DNA of 64,000 nucleotides from Lindgomyces ingoldianus. Lineage: Eukaryota; Ascomycota; Dothideomycetes; Pleosporales; Lindgomycetaceae. The stretch spans positions 243,082-307,081 of the forward strand of contig NW_022985213.1 of NCBI RefSeq assembly GCF_010093535.1, written 5' to 3'. Shown here piece by piece: positions 9,845-21,759 of the stretch. The notes beneath the pieces are model-generated. The model had not been told where the DNA came from. It ran no database searches and saw nothing but the letters and a program-made list of their open reading frames with translations. Position 1 is the stretch's first letter, and the number at the start of each line of letters is the position of its first letter. Both the position numbers and the translations under genes were made by a program.

Positions 9845-11578
9845 CTAACAATATCCTACAGAGTAAGTAAAAGACACTAGCTTAGGTAAAAGAGTAAAGC
9901 AACATATTCTACTACTGCCTATAGAAGGGAAAAAAGCTAAAGTTAAAAAAAAAAGAAACATAAAAGCATTTTACTTTACTTTTAGCTAATAAAAACTTAA
10001 AAAAGCTTAAAAAAAGCCTTTTAAGGTAAAAAAAAGCAAAAAAAAAAAAAACCTAGGTTATATTTCTTTAGATTATCTTATAAAAGATAAAAATAAAAAT
10101 AAGTTTATTAAAAAAAAGTAAAAAAAAAAAGAAGAAGTAAAGCTAAAAAAACTACGCTTTTTTTTCAAGCCTATATTACTTTAAAAAGTAATAAAAAAAG
10201 CTTAAAAGCTTTTAAAACTTATTATACTTAAAAAAGTTAACTTTACTATTAGTAATAGTAAGTATAAAGTTATTAGAAGAGCTTTAGGCTATAGTAAATA
10301 AAAGAGCTTAATTAAAGATCTTATCTACTATAATAGCTAAAGAGTAAGATTTTAAGATTAAGCCTCTACTAAGTGTCTTTCTAAAAGCACTTAGTAGATT
10401 AGACTTCACTGTCTATAGCTTTATTGTTATAAACATAAAGATAGTAAACTTATAAAGAAGAGTTTAGACTTATACAGTGCTATTTATAGTAATAGACTTA
10501 AAAAACTTTTAATATACTTAAGTTTACTGTAAATTACTTAGTTCAATGTAAAGCTAAACTTTTATATAAAATATATATTATTTAAAGGTGTAAAAGACTA
10601 TAGTGTGCTAAAGTACACTAAGAAGACGCAGCAGAGTTTAAGCAAACTATATAAAGTCCTAATATAGATGTCTACATCTGTAGTGTGCTATTTAATAACA
10701 CTAAAGATTTTTTAGAACCCATAGAGCTTAAGCTAAAACTAGAGTATAAAAAATATGCAAACATAGTTAAGTTTAATAAGATGTTAGAAGTACTACTGCT
10801 TAGCCTATAAAATCTAGCTATTAAGCTAGAGAAAGAGACGAAGCCTTTATGCTAGCTACTATACAACTTATTAAAGTATAAGTTATAGCATTTTTATAAG
10901 TATATTAATAATTATTTATAAAAAGAGTAGATTTAAAGGTTAAAGTTATTTATAAAAGCTTTAATCTTATTTATAAAAAAGAAAAATAAAGAGTTAAAGC
11001 TTTATATAAATTATAAAAGCCTAAACTAGATTATAATAAAAACTTATTACTTACTACTACTTATCTTAGAATCTTTTAAAAGACTTAAAAAAGTAAAGTA
11101 GTATATAAAGCTAGATATCTATAATATGTACTATATATTATACATTTATAAAGAAGATAAGTAAAAGATAGCATTTTAGACCTAATATAGTTAAGTACTA
11201 AGTTGTGCCTTTTAGTCTTACTAATGCTTCTGCAGCTTTCTAGGCTTATATTAACTAGGCTCTAGTAAGGTTAGTTAATGTAATGTGTATTATTACCTTA
11301 ATAATATTCTAGTCTATTCTAATATAAAAAAGAAATAAGTTGTTTATGTTAAAAAGGTGCTATAAAAATTATGTAAAGTAAAGCTTTTTTTACAAGTTAG
11401 TAAGTATAAATTTTATACATAAAAGACTAAGTACCTAGAGTATATAGTTTACTTAAAAAAAGTTAAAGTTAACTCTTTAAAAATTAAGATAATTTAGAAG
11501 TAGCTAATGCTAAAAACTGTTTAGAATATTTACGTCTTTATAAAGTTTATAAACTACTATAAGTAGTTTATTACTAAC

Positions 11579-11755
11579 TGTGGAGGATAAAATAGCCTGG
11601 CAGTAGCTGTTTATAAGATTAGATGAAGTGACTCTGCTATCTAAGAGAGCTGAAGGCTCTCCTTATATACACCAAGCTTCGGAACATAATATCTCCAGCT
11701 CCCGAGCTGCGTCCCAGGCTCTGAGCCCCAGCCAAGGCTCTTAGTATACGCGACA
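11579..11755 (-). mobile_element. Solo LTR of family Ld (177 bp) inside gypsy G
   Basis: It begins tgtggaggataaaatag and ends gcgaca, with the duplication ctaac on both sides (11574-11578, 11756-11760). Removing it and one ctaac lets the reverse transcriptase frame of gypsy G run straight into its RNase H region, which confirms the boundaries. Confidence 0.93.
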
Positions 11756-13903
11756 CTAACTTTTTGTTAATTACCCTACCCCTTACTAAGCTAACCTAGA
11801 AGAGCCTAGACGCAGTAAAAGGTAGCTAAGAGTAAAAGTAGAAACAAAGTTAGAAGCTTAATATTAGTTTTAAAAGTAAAGCAGCTTTTTAAAAGCTTTA
11901 AAACTTTTTTTTAAAGTTTCTATATTAGCTTATTTTAATACTAATCAAAAGACTAAGGTAAAAGTTAACACCTTAGAGGGTGTAATTTATAGCATTTAAG
12001 GCTAATTAGTCTTAAATAAGACTAGAGGAGCTGAATCAAGGCTAATTAGCTTTTTTTTTTAAAAAAAACATAGGTAAAGCTAAGTATAATTATAATATTT
12101 ATAATAAAAAGTTACTTACTATTAATAAAGGTTTACTATATTAGTAACATTACTTTTAAAGTCTACTATTTAAACTTTTTATAAACTATAATAATCTTTA
12201 ATAGTTTATAAAAACTAAGACTTTAAACTACTAACAGGAGTAAGCCTATAAAAGAATAATAAAATATAATTTTATTATTACACACTGTCTAAAAAAGCTA
12301 AACATAGTAGATAGACTCTAAAGAAGACTTAACTACATTAAGAAGTTATAACAGCCTTTTTAAAAGAAAAATGTAGTGTATATAATAAACATAGGCAACT
12401 TTGTAAATTAATAAGATTATAAAAAGGAATTAATAGTTATAGCTATTACATGTTCTTAACATTCTTTAGGCTTAGCTAGAGACTACTTTAAAAAACAATA
12501 AAGGCTAAAATAGCTAGATCTTAAAAAAGCTAGAAGTAAAAAACTAAAGAAAAATAATAATAAAAATTTTATACTAAGTCTTAAAAAACCTATAATAAAA
12601 TAAACTTATTAAACACTAAAAGTAAAATAAAAAATTAAAAAAACTTTAATAAAAACACTTATTTTTAAAATAGGCTAGAACAACATGCTATAGCTAATAT
12701 ATAAATAAAAGCTTTAAGAATAAACTAAGAGAAAGCAGAAGTGTTCTAAGAGTGCTATAACAGCTTATTATTAGGCTACTTTAGTGTAAAGAAGACACTT
12801 AAAAAGATTATATATTAATATAATTAAAAAAAGCTTAAAAAGAATATAAAAGTGTACTATAATAACTGCCTAAGGTGCAGATAATTAGTAGCTTTATAAC
12901 ACTACCTATATAGGCTTCTTTACTTTTTAATACTACCTAATAGGCTTTAGCAGGATGTTATAATAGATTTTTTAACGCAGCTGCCCCCTTATAAATACTT
13001 AGAGTTAGTATATAATGCAATCCTTAGAATAGTAGACTGTCTTACTAAGATAGCCTACTATATGCTAGCTAGAGCTAATTAGGAGGCTTTAAACTTAGTA
13101 AAAGTTTAGTTAAAAAAAGTTATTTACTTTTATAAAGTTTTAAAAAACATTATTTTTAATTAAAATCTAATAATAAACTTAAAGTACTAGAATAATTTTA
13201 TTACTATTTTAGTATATAAAGAATTCTTTTGTTAGCTAACTATTCTAGAACTAATAGGTAAACTAAAAGATAAAACTAAACTTTAGAATAGTACCTTAGA
13301 TGTTACTATTACCTAGAATAAGATAATTAGGCAATGTAGTTACTAATAGTAAAGTTTATGTATAATAATAGCATACTATAAAGCAAACCTAAGAGGGCTA
13401 GATTAGCCTAGAGAACCCCTAGGTTAGGGGGAATTGCATATAGTAAATAGAGTTGCTGCAAAAGCACTTGCTTTATAGTTAGAATACTGCTAGAAAATTA
13501 TTACTATAAATATGTATTAAAAAAAGTATGTAAATAAATAATAAAAGCATATATAGCTGTAAGTAAAAAATAAGGTATTAGTCTCTAATAAACATATAAA
13601 ATTAATAAAGCTAAAAAAAAAGTTAGACTAGAAGTTTTTAAAACTAGAGAAAGTTATAGGCTAAATTAGCGTAAAGGTGTATAAAGTAGACCTACCTAAT
13701 TTAGAAAAAGTTTATCTAGTATTCTATATCTTACCTTTAGAGCTATATACCTAAAAAGAATGTCTAAAGTTATACCTAAAAAGAATGTCTAAAGTTATAA
13801 TTAAAACTAATTATAAACACTCTACATACTATAAAAAATAACGTGTACTATGTAAAGAAAATACTTAACTAAAGATAGAATTTAGTTAAGGTATAAAAAT
13901 ATT

Positions 13904-14080
13904 TGTAGAGGATAAAATAGCCGAGCAGTACCTGTTTAGAAGATTAGATAAAGTAACTCTACTGTCTAAAAGAGTTAAAGGCTCTTCTTATATACACTAA
14001 GCTTTAGAACATACTATCTCTAGATCCTAAGCTGTGTCCTAGGCTCTAAGCCCTAGCCAAGGCTCTTAGTGTACGCGACA
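13904..14080 (-). repeat. 3' LTR of copia H
   Basis: It runs tgtagagg...gtacgcgaca, RIPed relative to the solo copies at 9627 and 11579. On the minus strand the purine-rich cctagagggtg lies directly before it (14081-14091), as a polypurine tract should. This shows that the element interior lies to its right. Confidence 0.85.
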
Positions 14081-15187
14081 CACCCTCTAGGTGAGCTGCG
14101 CAGCTGCTCACCTGCGTAGAGTGTTAACTTAGCTTATTAGAGCAGCGGTGCGCGTTCACTCTATGCTTTTGCTAATTACAAGTTTGTCCTTAGTAATTCT
14201 AGTGCTTATTACCCTAGGTAGCGCAATGCTTATATTCTTAGGCAGCGTAATGCTTGTTTCCCTAGGCAGCGCAGGTTACATGTAGGCTGTAACTACTATA
14301 ATAAAAGTAGATAAATTCTTCTACTTCTTAAGCTTCTTTTCTATAAGCCTAACTAATATACTATATATAAGTTATTACTTTTAAGAGCTTTAAAAATAAC
14401 TTTAAACCTATTTATAATTTTTACTAATGTGCATCTAGAGCTTCATAAAGCTAAAAGAGCTGCCTGCTTGCGTGCTGCTGCTCTGTGGGGCTGCGCTGCC
14501 CGCAAGCCTGCGCCTACCACCTTCAAGCCCGCGCCTACTACCCCCTGCTGGCCTGCGCGTACCACCCGCAAGCTTGCGCCCACCACCCCCTGCCGGCCTC
14601 CCCCTAGTGCGCTCCGCGCGCAGTTCTATCTAGGCTGCATAAAGAGTACGCTTGCAGGGCGCTCTAGTAGAAAGTGCTATAACTCTACTACTAGTAGTTT
14701 ACGCTGTTAGCGCTGTTCCTCTAGACACAGCTACCTGCCCCTGTAAGCCCTGTAGCAGTGTGTAAGGTAATCTAGTTTTAACCTCTTTATAGTCCCTCTA
14801 TTACTATTGTCTATGCGCAGCGCTTTATTACAACTCTTATTATAAAGAAGAAGTAGGTAAGCTTCTCTGCAGAGATTATATATTATACCTTAGATTAGAC
14901 TAATAGGCTATAGGCTGTGTTTTAGCTTTAGCTAGTTTTTTAAGCTCTACTTAAAAAAAATGTAGTAAAGAAAAAGAAAAAAAAGTAATGTTTCCTCTAG
15001 GCTCCTAGCGCGTTACTAGCGCGCTAAGGAGCTCTTAGGTAAGCTTATTAATCTTCTTATAGTTTAGGCGTTCTATGCTTTTACGCATCTTATATACTAA
15101 ATCCCTGCTTAAACTTTATAGGTATAGAGGAGTGTTTTTACTAGTAAATAAAACTTTTATTCTTAGGCAGTGTAAAAATGTCTTTAC
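14081..15187 (-). other. 3' untranslated part of copia H with a GC-rich repeat block
   Basis: It lies between the RNase H end of copia H (across the L2-a insertion) and the polypurine tract. No pol motif is recognised. At about 14,460-14,640 the composition is GC-rich, with imperfect tandem copies of a roughly 18-36 base unit (gcctgcgcctaccacc type). The open frame at 14429-14710 runs along this block and is rich in Pro/Thr/Ala, but it resembles nothing I know and is on the opposite strand to the element. A short GC palindrome lies at 14,090-14,115. Confidence 0.5.
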
Positions 15188-16663
15188 TGTCTGTACGCAG
15201 CAGCAGCGTCGCGGCCTGGATACAAGCGATCGCGAACGAGCAGGATCACGTATCTATGTCACATAATGCTTATGCGCAAACCTCTGTGCGTAAACATCTA
15301 GATATCCCCCTTTTTCTCTGTATAGAGGAAAGACAAAAGTAATAAAACTAAAAACATGTTACTTTTACTTTACCTACCTTATACACTATGCACACTATAT
15401 ACTACTCTTACTTTTGCTACTTAAGTGCTTATACTATAAGCAGCTAGCTATTAAAGCTTATTTAACACTAATTAGTAGTTAATTTAATTAACTATAAGTT
15501 AGTAAAAGTAATAATAAAGTACTTATACTTTATAAAGTACTTTATTTATTACTTATTTTTAAAGATAGTAGATTAATCTTTTACATTATACAGTAAGCTC
15601 TGCTACTATATAAAGTAAGAAGAAGATAGTGTAAGACATACACTAAAGCTATTAAAGCTGTACAACCTAGTAGCTAAATAATAGTAGTACCTGTGTAATT
15701 TACTAAAAAAGTAATTAACTATACAATTATAATAAAATTTTACTAGTAACTAATAACTTTATGTAATAATAAAAATAAAAAAAAAATTTTTATTATATAA
15801 ATAACTTATAAAGAATATAAAGATATTAGAGGCAACACTACAGAATAAGACTAGTCTAAAGTACTAGAATAATAAAATTAATATATTAAAGGCTTTAATA
15901 AGCCTATAAACTTAATTATATATAAGTTATATAATTACTAATTTACACATAATAACTTAAAAAAGCGCTACTTTTCTAAGTTTATATATAAATTTTTTTA
16001 AAAATAGACACTATAAGACTTCTTAGCACTTAGCTACGCGTTTAAAAGAGAGCTTATATAAGTGCTAAAAAATAAAAGAATTATACTATAGCTAAGTAAT
16101 AAAAGTACTTAAGCCTAAAAGCTATATAATATAGCATAAAAAAAAGTAATTACACTTAAAAGGCTTTATACATAACCTTTATTACTATATAAGGCTTTAC
16201 ATAGAAGTAGACTAAATATAATGCTACTAATAACACTAAATATACTAGTATTACCTACTTCTACACCTTAGCTAGCACTACAATAATTACTATACAAACA
16301 ATACATGCTACTCTACCTACTGCCTGCTCTACACTCTTAATTATACACACTACTGCTTATAGTAGTGTATACACTACTAATACTACTTATATAATCTATA
16401 CTATATTACAACTTATATAAACTTTTACTTTAAAAGAAAACTACTAAAGAAAAACTTTTAGTAAATAAAATTATATAATTTTAAAACGCATAAAAAATAA
16501 TAATAACTATATAAGTTAACTATATAATATTTTTATAAATAAAATAAAGATTTTTATTAATCTATATTAATAGCTAAATATCTAAAAAACTTAGTATATA
16601 AACATCTTTCTAGATATTCTAAAAAGTTATGTAAATATGTACTATATACATAATATAGGCCTT

Positions 16664-16944
16664 TGTCCGTACGCAGCAGCAGCGTTACGATCTGGATACG
16701 AGCGATCGCGCACGAGCAGGACCACGTATCTATGTCACATGATGCTCGTGCGCGAACCTCCGTGCGCGAACATCTAGATATCCCCCTTTTCCTCTGTACA
16801 GAGGAAAAGACAAGAGCAATAGAACTAGAAACATGTTGCCCTCACCTTACCTACCTCGTACGCTGTGCACACCGTACACCACTCTTACTCTTGCCACTTA
16901 AGTGCTCATACTATAAGCAGCTAGCTGTCGGAGCCCATTCAACA
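16664..16944 (+). mobile_element. Solo LTR of the L2 family nested in L2-a (281 bp)
   Basis: It starts tgtccgtacgcagcag and ends cccattcaaca. The flanks share cctt, and the corresponding uninterrupted site is seen in L2-b at about 31,886 (reverse strand). It is nearly unmutated while the LTRs of L2-a itself are RIPed, so it inserted later or escaped RIP. The duplication is only clearly 4 bp, possibly because one base changed. Confidence 0.88.
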
Positions 16945-17419
16945 CCTTAGATATAACTAGAAGCATTTATATAACACCTTAAGTAGTTACTTTAACACTA
17001 ATGTTGTAACGGCGCAGGCAAGACAATGGGTTCGAATGCGGTATGAATCCACTCAGAGGCATATGGGAGTGCGTGGGGACTCAGAGACCTGGGAATACCA
17101 ATGACAATGTAACGGCGCAGGCAAGACAATGGGTCCGAATGCGGTATGAATCCACTCAGAGGCATATGGGAGTGCGTGGGGACTCAGAGACCTGGGAATA
17201 CCAATGACACCTATAGGCCTTGTACGTAGGATATTAGAAAACTACCGAGCTAGCTACAGGGGCGAGGTGCGACTAAATACATGAGGGAATAGGGGTAACA
17301 GCAGGGGTCAGGGCCAGGTCAAGGTCGGGGCTGATACGGGGGCCTTCCGGGCCATCTGAGATGGAACGATTCATGAGGATCGTTACACTACCCCCCCCTC
17401 TGTAGACTAATAGTCCCTA

Positions 17420-18600
17420 TCAGTAGTAATCATAGTACAAAATATCGCTGTCATGTCCTCTGTCTCCTTGAACCAAAACTGGTCCAATTCAGCTAGGTGT
17501 CCTTGCCAAGTATTCCTTCGCACTGCCAGCGGTGTCCTCCAAACCAAACGCCACACATGCGGTTATTAATTATTAGGGTAGCAGGTGTGGTTCGTCAATC
17601 AGAGCCAATTTAGATAGGATAATAAGGTCTTTCCTATAGGTCCTCCTTTCTAGATCGTACGCTGTAAGGTGGGCTACCATAGCTTTAAAGGAGTTTGCCT
17701 AGGTATGTTTAAAACCATAATTTAGTACCTGCAGGCTAGAAGGAAGCTTCTCCTATAAGTAGAAAGACTAATCTAACTAGAATACCCTTCCCTTAATAGC
17801 TGCACTAATAAAGCGCGCTTTAAATGCAGGAAAAGCCTTCTCTTTCTCTATCCTAAGAGTCTAGAACGCTTACTGTGCCTTAGTCTTCTCCTAACTAGTA
17901 ATAAAATAAGCTTATAAGAGCTTTATTATATCCTCTGCACTCTTAAACTAAAACTAGTCTAATTCAGCTAGGTATCCTAGCTCTAGATAATCCTTCGCGA
18001 TACCAGCTGTGTGTCCCCATATTAATGCCATGCGTGCACGCTTGCTCTAATAGTAATCTAAATTAATGTTAAGTCTGTCTATAATAAAGGCTTGCTATTA
18101 TTTAAACATAGGTTCTTTGCTATCTGTAAGGATCCTAATCTTAGGCGTGCGTTTAGTAAGGTGGATTCACTAAGTCTAAAAAGTGCCTAAAAAGTCTCTT
18201 ACACTTAGGGTAGCAAGGGTAGTACAGGGCGTTATTAGGGGTAATTTAGTAGTTAGCAGGGGTTAACTAGCAGTTCTTAGCTAGATTAGCTGCTTAAGCT
18301 GTGCTTATAATTAAGCAATCTAATTATTAATAGATATACTGCTAGGGGTTAACTCTAAATTAGGTAGGGGTATAGCTTTAAGTGCCGCAGGAGCAGGTTT
18401 AGCTGTTAACATAGATTGTTAATTAACTCTAGAGGGCTTGCCTTAGTTAGAGTGTATTTTAATTCTAGAATTAGAGGGTAGTAGTTAGTTAGACATTAGC
18501 AGTTGTCTCTAATTCTAATAAGTTATTAGTAGTCTCTAAGTTTCTACTTTAGCGCCTTTATGCAACTTTTCTAAAGGCAATCCTAATTGCAGGGGATAGA
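17420..18600 (-). pseudogene. gag of the Lg-1 element
   Basis: The minus-strand translation shows a fungal retrotransposon gag core. A lead block (ARMALIWGHTAGIAKDYL, about 17,995-18,050) is followed by LAELD, AEDIIK, AFPAFKARFISAAIKG and the region near VLNYGFKHT. Part of this block is present a second time nearer the C-terminus (about 17,445-17,570, with a frameshift inside), which indicates an internal tandem duplication. Stops are mostly TAG/TAA at Gln and Trp positions. It is less damaged than the copy at 36969. Gag would assemble the particle that packages the RNA; no zinc knuckle was found. Confidence 0.8.
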
Positions 18601-18800
18601 AAGTTCTAAACCTAAAGGCTTTAGTTAACTAGAGGTTAATAAGATCTAGTTTATAGACTAAGTAATTTAATGTAACAGTGTAAAGGATTATAACCTAAAC
18701 TAAATTAGACGTGTCTTAGGCTTAGACGTAGTTAAACAGACAATTAATGCAATATTATAACAAGGCTGTTACTAGCAAAAGTAAGTTTTCTAATATAATG

Positions 18801-18802
18801 TA
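18801..18802 (-). other. 5' LTR inner boundary of Lg-1, no convincing primer-binding site
   Basis: Directly inside the 5' LTR the minus strand reads ttatattagaaaacttac. I cannot match this to a tRNA 3' end, so priming is undetermined. Confidence 0.3.
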
Positions 18803-20284
18803 ACAGCGCAGGCAAGACAATAGGTCTAAATGCAGTATAAATCCACTTAGAGGCATATAGGAGTGCGTGGGGACTCAGAGACCTAGAAATACCAATGACA
18901 CCTATAGGCCTTGTACGTAGGATATTAGAAAACTACTAAGCTAGCTACGGGGGCAAGGTGCGACTAAATACATGAGGGAATAGGGGTAACAGCAGGGGTC
19001 GGGGCCAGGTCGAGGTCGGGGCCGATACGGGGGCCTTCCGGGCCATCCGAGATGGAACGATTCATGAGGATCGTTACAAATGTAAACTATAGCTAGTACT
19101 AGACAGACTAAATAATAATAACCTTTATATAATACTAATAAAAGAACTTTAATAAAAGTTTATATTAAGTTTTTAAAATAATAATTAATAACCTAATACT
19201 TATATAAAGGGCACTAAAAATAAAATTTTAAAAAGATGTTCTACTGCACACTACTATTATATAAGCTTATTAAGGATAACTAGAACTAAAACATGCTATA
19301 ATTACTATTAAGCTTTTATATAAAGCCTTATTTAGCAACTTATAGGCCTTACTTTAAGTTACTATAAACTAAAAGGTAAACTAATACCTCTAGAAACTGC
19401 CTAATGCATACTATATAGACTATTAATATAACTCTACATAACAAGAGAGAAGCTTCCCTTTGCGCAGAAGAAGATAATGTAGAAAATCTTTATTTAAGTT
19501 TAGGCTATAATTTAGAGATAACTGCATATAGATAAAAAAGTGCTTTATTTATTATAAAAAAAATGTTAGTTATTAAACTACTTTTATAATAACTATACAT
19601 AAGTAAAGAACTAGTACATTACTTTATATAAAGATTTTCATAATAAGACCTTATTATATAAAGCTATTACTTTATACATCTAAAACTCTAAAACTTACTT
19701 TAAAGAAAAAAAAAATTTATAGTTATAATATAAATAAAATAAAATAAAAAAGTAAAAATGCTAAAAAAGCTATTAACTACTTTACCTTTACTACTTACTT
19801 ATACCATGTAACAGAAAAGAACATCTATAGCATTAAACCTAAGAAGTATGCTAAGCAGTTTATCCTTAATAACTAATACTATATAGTATACTAAGGTAAA
19901 CTATAAAACATAAGTGTAGTAAAGATCTTTACTATTAGCAAGTCTTAACTTAAGGCGTATGTATAAAAAAACTAATATATAGAAATTAATTAGACACTTA
20001 GCTAAATAAATATTAGCTTTAAAAGCTAGACACTAAAAAAATTAATTAGTACTATATAAATTTAGAACTTAATTAGTCTAGTTATATACTACATTTTAAA
20101 AACTTTAACACTGTTTCTACTATTACTAGTAAATGCTAACTAACTTAGGGCATACTTTAATAACATTTTAAATGTTATTATACATAAAGACAAAACTACT
20201 ATTTTTATTATATAAAAATAAAGATACTTTTTTTTAATATTAGTAAGAAAGAATTTATGTTTTTTTTTACTAAATTAAAACTTT

Positions 20285-21587
20285 ACTGCTTCTACTACTA
20301 ATTTAGACACCTTTATATAAAGAAACTCTAGAAGATGCTAACTAGCGCTAGCTATAACATTAATGCTATAGTGTTAAAAGAGATTAAAAAGTTTTACTAC
20401 CTCTGCTAATTATATAACTAGGCTTTATAAAAATTTAAGTTTATAATTAAAAATAACACTTACTTTAACTATAAAGTTATTATTAATATTATATAAATTA
20501 ATAATAAAAATGTTTTATATGTTATTAATGTAGACATATTATTTTAGGCTACTACATTTCTAAAATCTATGTCTACATAAGATACTTAGAATGCACTATG
20601 CAAATGCTAGATTAACACTTATTAAAAACTCTTAGACTATATTATATATAACCTTAGTATAAACTTTGCTTTAAAGAATTTTTAAGCTTATGTAAAAGTT
20701 ATAAGAGCTATATATAAGTAAATGCTTATAAAAGCATATTAGATAGTTAGAAAGGTTAAGCGCACATATATACCTCTTTAATAAGTGTTTAACATCTTAA
20801 AGACTAAGCTATGTAACTGTACAGATAATAAAGCTATTTTATAGATAGCAGTTAAGGCTCTAAACAACATAGCTAGCCTGCACAGTCTAGTACCTACAGT
20901 ACTAGTCTTTAAAGCATACTTAAGAAGTAACCTAGACTTTTTACTATTACTAAATATTATTACATAAGTAAGCGCTATGTAAAAAGTAATAAAGATACTT
21001 TAAAAAAACTATATAAAAGTAAACATTAATTATATAATTAGTACTTATAATAGCCTTATAATATATAAAGTTCTTAACTTTCTTTTTAGCTTAGAGATTA
21101 TAGTATAAAGAGAGAAAAAAAGCTCTACTAGCTTATATAAAATTCAGAGTATTAAAAAAAGAAACATTATTATTAAGAGAAAAGATAGCCTACTAAAGCT
21201 TTAATATACGCAGGTTAAACTATACTATAAAAAAATAACTTACTTATAATAAATAACTTAAATAAACTAATTCTTATATAAAAAGATCTTTTAAAGAAGA
21301 GAAAAAAAATACCTTTATAAGAATACTATAGAGGCAAAACTAAAGCTTACTGTAAACTAAGCCTCTTAGAACAGCAATGCTGCACTAGTGTAAAGAGAAG
21401 ATATAGATACTAGAAAAAGTAAAAAGTAAAGAAAACCTGTATAAAGTCTAGACTAGGTATTTCTAACCTAGAAAAAAAAGAATAATTAGGCCTTATTTAT
21501 TAAGCTTTATATAAACAGTGTAATTATTACACCTAAAAAACTATTTAAGAAATTAGAGTATATAGAGATAAACCCTTTAATTACTAA
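20285..21587 (+). pseudogene. Integrase region of copia L2-a
   Basis: The translation matches copia integrase: a VLYVINVDILF block (about 20,510), LDYIIYN, NFALKNF, VKVIRAIYK, MLIKAY and VKRTYIPL in order, ending in a basic C-terminal part near 21,560. The second catalytic Asp reads as Asn and the Glu as Lys, both explained by G-to-A changes on the coding strand. The frame is broken by many TAA/TAG and by the PogoA insertion at 21588. It is absent from L2-b. Confidence 0.75.
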
Positions 21588-21759
21588 TAATGTACTTCAT
21601 GGGCAAGTTGCTCACACACCTGAGTCGCTCACTTTTGCTAAGACCCCACCCTAACAAACTCTATTATAGCCCATAACAACCCGCTCTAGCACTATATAGT
21701 ACAGTACAGCCTAGAATATTATTTAGATACTACTTCTGCTTCTTGCTTACATGTTTACG

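Larger units (their letters stand above)
8891..9850 (+). mobile_element. Solo LTR of the Q copia family, itself carrying two other solo LTRs
   Basis: The termini are tgttaga...tctaaca, flanked by the 5-bp duplication atatc (8886-8890 and 9851-9855). It matches the LTRs of copia Q at 39687-40006 and 50462-50861. Two later solo LTRs sit inside it (8941-9222 and 9627-9844), each with its own duplication. The uninterrupted sequence is seen at 39736 and 50508. It is almost free of RIP although the gypsy element around it is heavily mutated. Confidence 0.93.
8657..13903 (+). pseudogene. Gypsy G: gag-pol remains of a Ty3/gypsy retrotransposon
   Basis: Plus-strand translations give gypsy pol in order. 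Reverse transcriptase lies at about 10,740-11,340 (LYINYKSLN, IKLDIYNMYY and SLTNASAAF motifs), continuing to the FINYYK block at about 11,560. RNase H follows at about 11,760-12,340 (LAYFN block, then DYKNL). Integrase is at about 12,700-13,400 (DVIIDFLTQLPP, VDCLTKIAYY), and the C-terminal part ends near 13,890. Two solo-LTR insertions split it (8891-9850 and 11579-11755); both have target duplications, and the frame continues across the second. Stops and D-to-N type changes are everywhere. Its own LTRs were not found: the left boundary is uncertain and the right end is cut off by the LTR of copia H. Confidence 0.8.
17005..19078 (-). mobile_element. Lg-1: short gag-only LTR retrotransposon (2.07 kb)
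   Basis: The duplication aatgt flanks it (17000-17004, 19079-19083). The 5' LTR is 18799-19078 and the 3' LTR 17108-17387 (280 bp each), with a minus-strand polypurine tract (agaggggggggtag) directly before the 3' LTR. The outer 103 bases of the 3' LTR are duplicated in tandem (17005-17107). The 1.4-kb interior has room only for gag, with no protease, integrase or reverse transcriptase, so it must be moved in trans. Confidence 0.93.

Noticed and set aside
9627..11755. Ld LTRs at 9,627 and 11,579 as an inverted-terminal element
   Set aside because: Each has an independent target duplication (both ctaac by coincidence or site preference), and removal restores two different host sequences.
11754..13904. 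A separate LTR element between the Ld LTRs at 11,579 and 13,904
   Set aside because: The enclosed coding sequence is on the opposite strand and continues the gypsy G frame; the LTR at 11,579 has its own ctaac duplication and is solo.
14429..14710. 93-codon Pro/Thr-rich protein gene
   Set aside because: It lies antisense in the 3' region of copia H, follows a low-complexity repeat and resembles no family.
16663..16950. Open frame of 95 codons
   Set aside because: It coincides exactly with the unmutated solo L2 LTR (16664-16944).
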